A model generated the notes under the pieces. The model saw nothing but the letters and a program-made list of their open reading frames with translations. It was not told the origin of the DNA and did no database searches. A program made the position numbers and the translations under genes. From Stenogyne calaminthoides (taxonomy: Eukaryota > Streptophyta > Magnoliopsida > Lamiales > Lamiaceae): a DNA stretch of 64,000 bases. The stretch lies in NCBI GenBank assembly GCA_037126765.1, contig JBBCBC010000043.1, positions 124,001 through 188,000 on the forward strand. Direction: 5' to 3'. Below, in pieces: positions 11,862 through 22,817 of the stretch. Every line of letters starts with the position of its first letter. Position 1 is the first letter of the stretch.

Positions 11862-12139
11862 TGAGATAATTCCGTCTCATGAAAAGCCGAGCTTGTAGAG
11901 AGGGTTGAGAATATTCTATTTATTTAATTTCCCTCAACACTCCCTCACTCGGTAAAGTAATCATCATTCTTCCTCTTCTCTGGGAGAGGAGGCCCAACAG
12001 AGTGGACAATTTAAATGGGTGGAGTGCTTCCACGGGAATCGAACCCACAACCTGGACTCTAATACCATGAGAGAATTCCGTCTCATCTAAAAGCTCGAGT
12101 TTATAGAGAGGGTTATAATATTCTATTTATTTAATTTCC
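11862..12139 (-). mobile_element. TRIM-type element with both terminal repeats
   Basis: On the minus strand the 5' terminal repeat is 12068-12139 and the 3' repeat 11862-11939 (both ending ...attccgtctca-type sequence in plus orientation). The PBS tggtattagagtcc is at 12054-12067, GGTTCGATTCCCGTG lies in the internal domain, and the purine tract complement is at about 11940-11950. Flanking 5-mers atacc / ctacc agree in four of five positions, a probable aged target duplication. Confidence 0.8.
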
Positions 12140-12144
12140 CTACC

Positions 12145-12880
12145 TTTTATGAGATTAGACTGCAGGTGGATTGGTACGTACTTTCATATAAAATTGATTG
12201 TTTCGGGTTTTGAATTAATAATTGCTAAAGAGCATAGGAGCCATGTTATAAAGACAAGTTTATTCAATTTTATTTACTCATTTTTTCATATTTTAAAAAA
12301 TATAATATGTTATACACTATACAGACAAGTTTATTCCCTGTCCATCGTTTAACTCGATAACATTGTAAACACAGACACTTTTATAAAAAAATTGTATGAC
12401 TTTAAGGTTAATACAAACCAACCCATCACTAAAGTTTTATACATGAGGTAAATTTATTTTTATTTAAAAAAAAAATCCATTACTTCGTGGAGAGTGAAAT
12501 TAAGATATAATTAAAATTAAAAATTCGAGACGTTAGCATATAATCTTTTTTCTTTTCCTTATTAATTAGTTTAATCTCAATTTTCAAATCAAATACGTGT
12601 GGACATAAAAAAGAGAGATAAAAAAACAAACTATACTGGCAGGCACCAATCATCATCGTATATCGCCTAGAACGCTAGTCTCCTTGATAATACACTGTTC
12701 CCACAGAATACACTATTCAGTAAAAATGAGTTAATGCTAACCATAAATAAAATAAGCATTAATATATGGGAGAGAATTTCATCTTATTTAAATATTAAAA
12801 AAAAAATCATCTTATTTAAAAATTCAAATGTGTATATATATGTTTATATGATTTCTCTAACGTTTACCGGACTTTCAACT
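12145..12880. other. AT-rich intergenic DNA
   Basis: No gene or paired repeat recognised. Confidence 0.5.
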
Positions 12881-12888
12881 CTAGAGGG

Positions 12889-13989
12889 ATGACGACGCTG
12901 AAGTTGGACCTTAGTAAAGCGTATGACAGAGTCGAGTGGGTGCCTCAAGAACATGTGCACTAAGCTTGGTTTTGATGGGAAGTGGATCAGATTGGTTCTT
13001 CGGTGTGTTACATCTGTGTCGTACTACATTCTGGTCAACGGGGTCCCCTCGGACCCATTCACCCCGTCTCGGGGACTTAGGCAGGGAGATCCCCTTTCGC
13101 CCTACCTTTTTCTCATTTGTGCTGAGGGTTTCTCTTCGCTTATTCAGCAGGCCGAGAATAGGGGGAGATTACGGGAACCCGTGTGGCGAAGCTAGCGCCT
13201 CCTCTCTCACATTTGTTCTTTGCGGACGATAGCATCCTCTTCTTCAGGGCTACTCAATCGGAGGTTACAAAAGTTAAGGAGATTATTCAAACTTATGAGG
13301 AGGCGTCTGGACAACGGATTAATTTGGAGAAGTCGGAGCTTGTGGTTAGTGGGAATGTGTCGCTTGAGTTGAGAGAGGAGTTTGGCTCCCAACTGGGAGC
13401 AAAAACGGTCGATCAGTATTCCAAGTACTTAGGGCTGCCTACTCTTATTGGCCAATCAAAAAAACAGGTTTTTCAAATAGTGATCGATCGCGTTCTTAGT
13501 AGAATGAAGGGGTGGAAGGAGGCATCACTCACTAAGGCTGGGCGGGAAATCTTACTCAAAGCTGTGGTCCAGGCTATCCCAACATATGCTATGAGCTGCT
13601 TTATGTTCCCTCATTCGGTTTGCGAGACTATTGAGAAAGCTGCAATGTCTTTCTTTTGGGGGGCTAAGGGGGAGGAACGTAAAACTCATTGGGCTAGGTG
13701 GGCAAAAGTCACACGTTCTAAAGACTGAGGGGGGTTGGTTTTCCGGGAGCTCTACTTCTTCAACATGGCCATGGTGGCTAAGCAGTACTGGCGTGTCTTA
13801 CACCAACCTCACTCTATGGTGGCAAGAATCCTCAAAGCTCGTTACTTTCCGAGGGGTGAAGTGGAGAAGGCACAGATTGGTTTCCAACCCAGCTATTTGT
13901 GGCGTAGCCTACTAAAGGCTCGGGACTTGGTGGATAAAGGGAAGGCCTGGAGGGTTGGTTTGGGGATGTCGATTCCATGTTTTTTCTGA
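12889..13989 (+). pseudogene. LINE reverse transcriptase fragment
   Basis: LKLDLSKAYDRVEW begins the RT palm, followed by GLRQGDPLSPYLFLICAEG and the catalytic motif HLFFADDSILFF (FADD box, about 13,205). SGQRINLEKSE, YSKYLGLPTLIGQSKK and LLKAVVQAIPTYAMSCF, typical of plant L1-type LINEs, come next. A frame change near 13,185 splits the palm, a TGA at 13,726 breaks the thumb (SKD stop GGLVFRELYFFN), and another frame change follows near 13,960. The N-terminal endonuclease is missing through 5' truncation. Confidence 0.9.
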
Positions 13990-15250
13990 AAAATGGGTGG
14001 GGGTTACCGAGCAAAAGGTTCCAGACTGGGTTGCGGATCGCCCTGCTGAGATTCGGGTGGTTGGGGATCTTATCAATCAAACTGTTTCAACCTGGAAGGA
14101 GGGTACCGTTCGGGCCTATTTTTCGGATAGGGATGCGGAAAAAATCCTACACATTCCTCTTAGTTCTAGAAAACCCACAGATCGGATCATTTGGTTGGGT
14201 ACGGCATCCGGGAAATTCAGCGTTAAGTCGGCTTACCACCTGGCGGTGTTGTCATTTTCGTCGTGTGGTGCACATCTCTCTTCGACCAGCTCCTGTGATC
14301 CAATGTGGAACAAAATCTGGCATATTCAAGTACCTCCAAAAAATCGTTATTTCTTTTGGAGTGCGTGCTCGAACTCAATGGCTACAAACTTGAATCTTTG
14401 TCGGCGGGGTATTGTGGTGGATCCTATCTGTAGCATGTGTGGGGAGGATCGTGAATCTCTTTCTCATATCTTAGTGGCGTGCCCCGTTGCTCGATTGTCA
14501 TGGCGAATCAGCCCTATCCGGTTTGACATGTTGCTGCAAAACAAGGCTGATTTTCGGGTAATCTGTGGAATTGCGTTGTTCACCATTATTGCTTGGCATC
14601 TGTGGAAGGCTCGGAATTTGCGAGTTTTCGAGGGTAAGCAACCCTCCCCGTCCGAGATTGTGCTGCGATATGTTCGTCTCCAGGGAGAATTCATGAATCT
14701 TGGCTCAGTCGTGCCTCGTTTGAAAGCTCGTATCCCCTCGCCGGTTCGTTGGCTGCCTCCTGTGTTTGGCGCTCTAAAACTCAACACCGATGCAGCGGTC
14801 TTTCGGGATGGTTATTTTGGTTTTGGCTTTGTGGCCCGGGATGACCATGGTCGCGTGGTGTTGGCGGGTTCGCAGCGGTGTGGGGCGTCGGGTAGCAGTA
14901 CGTTGGCGGAAGCTCTCGCCATGAGATTTGGTCTGAAATGTTGTGCTCAACACGGAATTGTGGGGATGGTGGTCGAGTCCGACTATGAACTTTTGATTAA
15001 GGTTGTCCAGGGGTCGAGCGTGATTGATTTTTATGCTATGGTTATCGTCGATGACATTCGGAGTATGGCGGACAATGTTCAGTGCACCAGGTTCATGTTC
15101 AATAGACGTGATGCGAACAAGGTTGCCCATTCTCTGGCTCATTTTGGCTCGTCTTGTGAATTTTTGCAGATCTGGTATTGTGATGTTCCAATCTCTTGTA
15201 ATCGTTTTATTATCAATGATGCTTGGCGCGAGCCGGCTGTTGTGATGTAA
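13955..15250 (+). pseudogene. LINE zf-RVT and RNase H region (long surviving frame)
   Basis: An unbroken 431-codon frame covers the C-terminal part of the LINE ORF2. It contains the plant zf-RVT segment (WNKIWHIQVPPKNRYFFW, then CSMCGEDRESLSHILVACP) and an RNase H fold beginning LKLNTDAAVFRDG. Acidic residues sit at the expected sites (N-T-D-A, AEALAMRFGL, VESDYELLI, RRDANKVAHSLAHFG). It is truncated at its start by the frame change and has no promoter. Plant LINEs with this RNase H arrangement are known. Confidence 0.85.
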
Positions 15251-15283
15251 GTGTTGGTTGTTTCCCGTCAAAAAAAAAATACT

Positions 15284-15585
15284 CTACCCATGCACTAGTC
15301 TGAATCTATATATTTATATTGTTTTTCTAACATTATTCATCATTACTCATGGGTCGGACTCTCAATTCTACACGCTAGAGAGGACCCTAAACAAATTAAC
15401 AATTTAATATGAGTGTATTTATTTTCAGTAGGATTCGTGGGTGTCAACCTTTTGTCTCTGATATTATGAAAAAAAAAAAAATCTCACCTATAAATTCAAA
15501 TTTATAAAGAAATATGAAATTAATTAATTTATATTAATTTCGTAACAATATTGCATATATCGATCTTCAAACGAATCAAGCCTAC
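15284..15585. other. AT-rich intergenic DNA
   Basis: Nothing recognised apart from a 13-A run near 15,470. Confidence 0.5.
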
Positions 15586-15595
15586 TTTAATATAA

Positions 15596-15740
15596 GATGC
15601 ACACTTGCGTGAGACAATCTCACGGTAAGCCGTAATTTAATTTGAACATTGACGCTTTAATATTTTAGAAGGGCTGAATGTTAATTTGTGCTAGGTTATA
15701 CACAATCTCACGCATGAGACCGTCTCGTACAAATTTTTAT
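15596..15740. mobile_element. 145-bp MITE, copy 1, 10-bp target duplication
   Basis: Terminal inverted repeats are built around gcgtgagacaatctca at the left and, in reverse complement, tacgagacggtctca at the right. Exact 10-bp flanks tttaatataa (15,586-15,595 and 15,741-15,750) point to a Mutator-like element (9-10 bp duplications). A diverged sister copy is at 19,954. Confidence 0.75.
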
Positions 15741-16403
15741 TTTAATATAAATATGAGGCAAAGCCTTAAAATTGTTAAGAAATTAGAATAAAATTAGCTA
15801 TAATCTACAAAGCTTTCACAAAAGGTCATGAGTGAGTAAATTTAGGTGGGGTTTTCAAACCCTATTAAGTGACGGTTTGGTCCATTTGTTTTACTTTTTG
15901 TATTTCATTGATATTTCATCCTACTGGATCTTTAATACATGAACCCAGAATATAATAATTTATTGAATATTTTTTATATATTATTTCACGTGTCATTTAT
16001 TCATACTACGAAATACAAAATAAAACACCAATTACAAAACAGATGATCTCATTCCATTAAGCGAACCCCATTAGATTTATCATTAATATTCCCTTACATA
16101 AAAAGAATTGTAAAAATATTATATTTCATAATATATACTCCGTATATTATTTTTTAATTATAACAAACGTAAACTCTCCTATGAACAAATTTTATCGTAT
16201 GAAATAAAATTCATTTAGTGACACTACTGTATTCATTCAATAACACTATAACATTTATTCAGTAATATCATTATTTTGTAAGTTAACATAATATAATATT
16301 TTTAGGAACAAACATATTGAACTATGTGTAGTATTAATTTTTACTAAATGAAAATTTTATATAAAGTTTTACTATTGAGTGACTCATATTTTGTTATACT
16401 ATA

Positions 16404-16640
16404 CTACCTCCGTCCCAAATCAATTTTCACAATTGACTTTTACATGCGTTTTTGTGAGCAAATTTTGTATTAATAATTGAAATGATAAAATGACTTTTAA
16501 GGAGAGATTTGGTACATAAGCACCTCATCTATTATACCTCTCCTTAAAAATTATTTTATCATTTTAATTACTAATACAAAATTCGCTCGCAAAAATATAT
16601 GTAAAAATTAACTGTGAAAACTGATTTTGGACTGAGGGAG
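16404..16640. mobile_element. Stowaway-type MITE
   Basis: The left end ctacctccgtccc and right end ggactgagggag pair as the CTCCCTCCGTCCC terminus of plant Stowaway (Tc1/mariner) MITEs. Both are flanked by TA, the expected duplication. Long internal complementarity continues (ttttacatgcgtttttgtgagcaaattttgtatta mirrored at the right). Length 237 bp, non-coding. Confidence 0.9.
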
Positions 16641-17166
16641 TAAGATATTTGGGGTGAGGGTGGTTGGGGGAATGGGTCACCCTCGACCTTTTGACTTTTG
16701 AGCCTTTTACAACGTCTTCAAGTATTAAAACTGAAACCGAACAATAAATTCGGTTAGTTAAGATTTTTATAATGTCCCTCTCGTACACACACCAAAGTTG
16801 TCTGCCATTTACTCAAACTGTTAATCGGGTTTTTGGGGGCGTCGACTCAAATATATTTGCTAATTACACTAAGTTATTATTATCTCTACGTTAAACGATT
16901 TTATATAAAAAAACTTAAACATTATTTTAATATGTTTTTCTGTTTTTTAATAATTTAATTAATATTTCTTCATATGTTACTTCAATAGGTAATTTTTAGA
17001 AATTAATACTGCAATAATGGAGAAAAATAATATGAATAGAATTAAAGAACCGTGTTATAAAAAAAAATAATATAATTTTACTTGCCCAATTATTTAAAAA
17101 AATGACTACATGTAGGCGTACTATCAAATCAAAAGGTCTACTATTTTTTGTATGATACAATATGAT

Positions 17167-17418
17167 CGGCTCGGATTGCCTATTTCACATGCGTGTTTCA
17201 TCTGGTGTTTCATGCCTCGGATTTGTGCCACGTGTCCACTCCGTTCCGTCACCCGGTCCGAGTGGTTCTTGGTTCCCCTGCCCGAATAGGCCATGATTTA
17301 AGATTTATTATTTAATGTTTAGGGTGTAGATGGTTCACCCGGCCCATAAACACGTGGCGCAAATCCAAGACATGAAACACCAGATGAAACAGGCTTGTGA
17401 AACAGGGAAACCGCGCTG
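17167..17418. mobile_element. Mutator-like MITE with long TIRs and 9-bp target duplication
   Basis: About 75-bp inverted repeats begin cggctcggattgcctatttcac at the left and, in reverse complement, cagcgcggtttccctgtttcac at the right. They share gtttcatctggtgtttcatg and end in gccacgtgt. Exact 9-bp flanks caatatgat occur at 17,158-17,166 and 17,419-17,427. Long TIRs with 9-bp duplications are typical of the Mutator superfamily. At 252 bp it has no coding capacity. Confidence 0.85.
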
Positions 17419-17427
17419 CAATATGAT

Positions 17428-18270
17428 ATATCAGAGTGTTATTTATACCTAAATTGGATCATAGCTCTAGAAATCCATCAAACTGATCAAATACTAATTA
17501 AAAGACGTAAAAATTAATTCATGATCATAACAGTCCAGGCTTATTAATTGTAATCACAGCCTTTGTCAAGGCTTATTAATTTATTAGCCAAAATTACATG
17601 ACTACACTACACACATTCCAGTTGTCAAACGAATTTCAAATTGTGCGTAGTGTTGGTCTTAGGATTTTAACATAATGTTCGGTTGGTGAATATAGATTTA
17701 AAACTTATGGCTCGCGCGTGTGTGCACGTTTTGATTCTATATACACACATACATGCATACGTGTACGTATATGTTAAGTAAGTTTGTATATTACATTTAC
17801 TGAATTAGATAAATTAATTGAAACTCGAACATACTTTCAAGTTAGTTTCAAAATGATTAATTACAATTAAATGGTATGATCTTAATTAATCAGTGATTGT
17901 CGATCTTACAATAAATATTATTACTAATGATAGTTTGCTAAGGTAAAAGTATGTAAAAAATTATGTTTGATTTTATTTTATAGAAGATAAAAGATACAGC
18001 GCGCGTAAAATGTCATATAAATATTTTATTTATGTGGTATAATATTAGTATATGAAGATCATTGTTTTTGACATAATTAATATTATTTTATATAATAACA
18101 TACATATGTAGGGCTGAAAATGAAGTATGATTCTACTTTCAGAAAATAGCATTAATAAGGGGTTTAGTAATGAGAGAAAATGAACTGGAAAATTATTTGT
18201 GTTCTAAATTAAAAGAGGATACTAAAAATTCCAAGATGGAACATGTTAGTTTAAACAAGATGAATCGAAT
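17428..18270. other. AT-rich intergenic DNA
   Basis: No gene recognised; includes short alternating purine-pyrimidine text (cacacatacatgcatacgtgtacgtat near 17,745). Confidence 0.5.
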
Positions 18271-18289
18271 AACTCACAAATAAAACCAT

Positions 18290-18865
18290 GCTCAAACCCA
18301 CAATCAAAACGAACCCAAAAGAAAATGCAGAAATCGAAGAACACATAATTTACGTGATTCGGTTATGAAAACCTACATCCACGGGATCATGACACTCTTT
18401 CCACTTATCACAACGAATCAATTTACATATTACACCGATATCTCTCAAGATTGAATGTATCCGAGCCCTATCAATGAAGATTATGAACCCTAATTCTCTC
18501 TAGGAAGAAGATAACAATGAGAACCTCTCTCTAACTGTGAAAACAAGTAAATCAGCTAACTGCTTAATGAATGAATACGTCCAGTTTGAGCCACGAAGCC
18601 GTTATCAACTGAATTCGGTTGCATTCTCCACTTGTTACGCATGTGCGAAGCATGTGAGCATATGCACGTGACTTATGAAGCATGCACGCGAACCAACCGC
18701 TAATTACCACTCCAAAAATGACTTAAACACGATCCAAATATGTAGCATGAACCTTCCCCTGCAAGCGGCATCCAAATTTGCTCTGAAAACCTAACAGTAT
18801 CAGTTCTTCCAGCATAAAGTATTAGTTCACCAACTGAACAGTATTAGTTAGCATAACTAAACTTA
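18290..18865 (-). mobile_element. LTR-like fragment related to the Copia B LTR
   Basis: The text tttacgtgattcggttatgaaaacctacatccacgggatca parallels tttacgtggttcggcttgaaattcctacatccacgggatca inside the Copia B LTRs. Copies of agtattagtt follow toward the right, as in the Copia B LTR end (gagtattagttgc). No complete boundaries, PBS or second LTR were found, so this may be a decayed solo LTR. Confidence 0.5.
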
Positions 18866-19379
18866 AACTTTTCAGCTGAACTTAAAAAAAAAAGGCCTAA
18901 ATTTACTTTGGAAAATGATTTTCTTGTTGAACGCCAATAATTGGATAATTAAGGAAAATTAATGTCTCCATGAAAAAATCTGCTCCATATAAAATATAAT
19001 GCCCATTATTTTGTGCCCACCATTTATGCGTAATGTCACATTATTTTCCTGTTTTCTTATCCCTATACTTTTATATATTTCATGATATTTTTACTTTTTA
19101 AATCATAAATCTGTAATTTTCGCTCCACGTAATTAGGAAAGAATATTTAATTATCGAAATTTCATTTCATATTTTTTGTCCCATTTAACAACAAAACTTA
19201 AAAAGAAAATGTGAAGTGTAAGGAATTAGAACATAACAAATGTATTTTTCTTATACATCAAATCTTTTTCTTAAATTTTTTATTTCTAACTAAAAATTTC
19301 TAGAATAATCAAAATGAAAATGTGAAGAAAAAAAGTAAAAATAAATTGCGAAAATTTGAAGCTCATATATATACCTGGC

Positions 19380-19594
19380 TTATAAGAGTAAAGTCAATGT
19401 CTTAAAGGCGATGTCCTACGTTATCCTCAATTTATGGACTTCTCCAAACATATTTATAGTTGTTTTGAAAAAAAAAAAAAGGGCTTTATGAGTAGCAATA
19501 TACCTGTAAATAAAATACATCAATAATAGTAAAAGCCCAATAAATAAAAAAATTATAAGAGTAAAGTCAATGTCTTAAAGGCGATGTCCTACGT
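19380..19594. repeat. Perfect 42-bp direct repeats
   Basis: ttataagagtaaagtcaatg...gcgatgtcctacgt occurs identically at 19,380-19,421 and 19,553-19,594, separated by 131 bp of AT-rich sequence. Confidence 0.9.
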
Positions 19595-19953
19595 GCATTC
19601 TACTGTCTAAACTTTAGGCCCAATAATAACTTACATCTTTTTTAAGTAGCAAAAGCCTTTCGACAAAAATCAGGCCCAATGACAAGCTTGTGATTGGGCT
19701 AGACCACTGCCTTTTATTATTATTTTAGTTTTGGAAATAAAGGGTGTATTAAACTTTTTTCTTTTTTACAGGTTTATCTGTTTTAGTTTTTCTCGATCAC
19801 AAGAAGTTGTTTTAAACCTGGACCGTACATCAAAACGGCCAATAATCAAATGAATGCAACACATTACGACTAAACTATTTTTTATAGATTTATACACATT
19901 TTACTCCCCTTTATAAATATAATATTTAGCGGTAAAAAATTAAATCACAAAGA

Positions 19954-20096
19954 AGCACACTTGGACGAGACTGTCTCATGATGAGACGGACATAAATTGG
20001 GCATCGACACGTTAACACTTTAGGAGGGTGAGTGTGATTTGTACTAAGTTGTATCCCGCCTCATGTATGAGACCGTCTCATATGAGTTTTTGTCGA
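19954..20096. mobile_element. MITE copy 2 (family of 15,596)
   Basis: Shares gcacacttg, a cgagac/gtctca palindromic end, an internal aggagggtgagtgtgatttgtacta block and a terminal gagaccgtctcatatgagtttttg with the copy at 15,596. Flanks atcacaaa / atcagaaa may be a decayed target duplication. A half copy (gtgagactgtctcataca) is visible near 42,431. Confidence 0.6.
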
Positions 20097-20734
20097 TCAG
20101 AAATAGAAGTCCATCACATAAGAAGCCCATTACATTGTTTTCTCTCTTTAACCTAAGTATATAAGCTCCTCTCACTTCTCACTCTTGTTTCTCGTTTTTC
20201 TGGCCATTTTCAATTCTCATAGCAGTACCAGAAATATATTGTAGCAGTCATATGCCATTTCTCATCACAGATGGAGGGATTGCCACAAAATGTGATAAAA
20301 ACATTGCATTCTCTTTGTTCCAAAGTACTCTTTCACGTATTTTTTTTTTTTTTTCAAATTACAAAACCCAAATTTTTTTTGGTCACCGGTTCGACCCGAT
20401 TTTTGGTCGGTTCAAAATGGGTTAAAATAAACGTAAGAACCGAATCGATACCATGTCCGGTTCCAAGTTAAACCGGTCGGAACGATCGGTTCGATTTTAA
20501 AAACATTGGTTGTGAGTTCGATATTTCGCGCTATAAAAAAGCAATGAGATTTTTTTCTTGAAATTTAGTTAGCACGATTACTTTCACTCCAACCTTTTTA
20601 ATTAATTTTATTTTATATATTCCATTTCATCCATCCCTCTAAATTGATAAAATGAAATACAAGACTGCAATATATCATAATTAAAGAAAAAACAATTCAG
20701 TAATCAATCCGAACTCACAACAGCAGAAATTGCC

Positions 20735-22089
20735 TCACACAAGAAATCCAGTCCATCTTTCAAACACTTTCACTTCACTCCCTTTTGACACCGCCATTCC
20801 AATCCCACTCCTCATTCCATTCCCAACCCCTCTGTAATACAATCTCCATTCCTCTGTATCCCCATCCATCTGAACCAAACAAGGTGATCCCACTCCTTCA
20901 CAATCCCACCCCCCATCACTCGACTGCTCGAAAACGGGACAATCTTGCACCCTCCTCCATTGCTTCAATCCATCCCAAGACTCTGCCATTCCGATGCTCC
21001 TTCTCCCATTCCCATCAACACCTTCATAAACCATCAAGTACTTCCCATCTCTCCCGTTCTTCAAAACCCGAGCATTCGCCACCCCACGCTCGTCGAACCC
21101 ACCCTTTTCGCCTTCACCTAATATCTTCCCCAGCTTCACCCACCTCATGCCGTCCCTTGCCGCGCTATTCCTACTGCAAAGTGCCTGTTTTTCGCGTCGA
21201 AAGAGTGATAGTACATTCTAATATCACCACTTCCATGGAAAACAACTTGTGGGGAGGCTATGAACGACGAATCCCACTCGCTATCGGTTCCTAAATCGAG
21301 CAACGATCCACTATGATGCTCCCCCTCAATTCTAGCCCAGTGCCTCCCATCATGGCTCATTGCCAAGCCAGGCAATGACTTCTTGAAATTGAAGTCCAAA
21401 GAATCATCTAAAAGTTCAATATCATCGGAACGAAATCCAGTGTAGTAAAGCCAGTAAACTGCACTGTTAGTTCTAACTTTATTACTAGACATTATCACTA
21501 CCTCACAAGGCCTAACACTGTGAGTATCAAAAGCCCACCAATCTTCACTCTTAGTCATGACTAATCCCACATCGGCATTTGATCGAACAGGTAGTGTGCC
21601 CCTTTCCCAGTGGATTCCATTGCTTGAAACCGCCAATCCAATTGAATCAAAATCTGGATTTTCAATACACCTGCCATGGTACCACATGTACCACCTCTCT
21701 TCCTCATCGCCTAAAAACCGTTTAACAACAGGGGAACCGATTTCAAGATTGTCCCACGACTTGTTTGGACCCAAATCGAAGATTAACCCTCTTGAGAGCG
21801 ATGAACTTGAAGAAAGTTCTTGACTTGAGAATGATGTGGGTTTCGGTTGGATTCTTGAATTGGGGGGTGATTCGGAGTTCAAGAAATTCTCGTCTGTTGC
21901 CTCTTTGTTGGCGTTGGGGTTTGTGGAGCAGTGGGTGAGAAACAGGGCAACACTTCTGTTTCTTGATTTGAAAATTGTGGTGTGGGGAGTGAAATTAAGG
22001 AGGTGGGGTTTAATTTGAGGCCAATTTGAGGTTAAAGTGTTTAAATTTGCAGGTCTTTGGTGCGCACAGGTTCCTACTGTTGCTTCCAT
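20735..22089 (-). pseudogene. GH43-type five-bladed beta-propeller protein (glycosidase-like), single frameshift
   Basis: Two minus-strand frames, 22,089-21,145 and 21,148-20,735, together form one single-exon protein of about 450 residues. Blade signatures of the arabinanase/levansucrase/invertase (GH43-like) fold recur: GSPVVKRFLGDEEERWYMWY, GLAVSSNGIHWERG, GLAMSHDGRHWARIEG, then in the second frame YLMVYEG, GMAESWDGLKQW, EWRLYYRG and GMAVS. The N-terminus (Ser/Asn/Thr-rich, few acids) resembles a plastid transit peptide. I chose the ATG at 22,089 for its good context (gcagccATGgaa); an in-frame ATG lies at 22,152. A one-base loss near 21,157-21,166 shifts the frame within GIAR..DGMRW; everything after it is still well conserved. 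It may be a recent pseudogene, a natural frameshift allele or a sequence error. Substrate unknown. Confidence 0.7.
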
Positions 22090-22360
22090 GGCTGCAGTCA
22101 ATTGAAGTTGGGAGAGGATAGATAGGTTATATAACCACTCTAATCTTGACACTTGTACATGAATGCAATATGTATAGGCTATATAGCTTGTGGTTTCACA
22201 TTTGGCAATTTGAGAATTATAAATTTAAAATATCCCCCAATATATAGATCTCCAAAATTTAGACTTATTTTCAAATTAATAGGTCAATGTTGGAAAAGGG
22301 GACTACTTAGGTATAGAAAATCGAATTTGTAATGATTCAAAACAATGAAAATAAAAACAA

Positions 22361-22412
22361 TGTTGGATTTTGAACTAGGGCAACTTAAAGCCCTGGTCAA
22401 GTGAGCTACAAA
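22361..22412 (-). other. Possible tRNA-derived SINE head
   Basis: On the minus strand, tagctcacttgaccagggc followed about 20 bases later by gttcaaaatcc resembles pol III A and B boxes. The tail and flanks are not clear; this may be chance. Confidence 0.3.
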
Positions 22413-22817
22413 TTGAGCAATATTTTACCACAAAGTCTGCTATATTTAACTGGCAATGCTAATTTCTGATGAAAAGGAAACAATACTGTTAAGTAAATGA
22501 ACATTCTTTATGAAAGTATCATGATCTGTGAGCATTAGTACATAAAATGGTGTAAAGATAAAGACAAAGTGCATGCTACAGAAGTAAAGCTCAGAAAAAC
22601 AAAGTCTGTGATTAGACATAAATTTGGGAATCTAAATAAAATCAAAAGAAAAAGCAGTGTGTTCTTGTGTTTCAAGAAAGGGATATCATTGCCCAAATTG
22701 TTAGGTTACATACTTTCAATACACACAAAAAAAAAACAGTTCTCATATTAACATACAAAAAATGACAAAGAAACAAGTTTGTTTCTGTTTCTTTATTCTG
22801 TATCAGCTTTCAAATCC

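Larger units (their letters stand above)
12886..15283 (+). mobile_element. 5'-truncated L1-type LINE with RNase H
   Basis: The element starts inside the reverse transcriptase domain and runs through the thumb, a zinc-knuckle/zf-RVT region and a C-terminal RNase H. It ends at about 15,283 after a short 3' UTR and a run of about ten A. 5' truncation with an A-tail is the hallmark of LINE retroposition. Frame changes near 13,185 and 13,728-13,960 show it is inactive. A short shared word (actcta) at both flanks may be the target duplication but is too short to be sure. Confidence 0.9.

Noticed and set aside
20360..20520. ggttcgattttaaaaac-type text as a transposon
   Set aside because: Resembles words common in plant repeats, but I could not pair the ends or find a target duplication.
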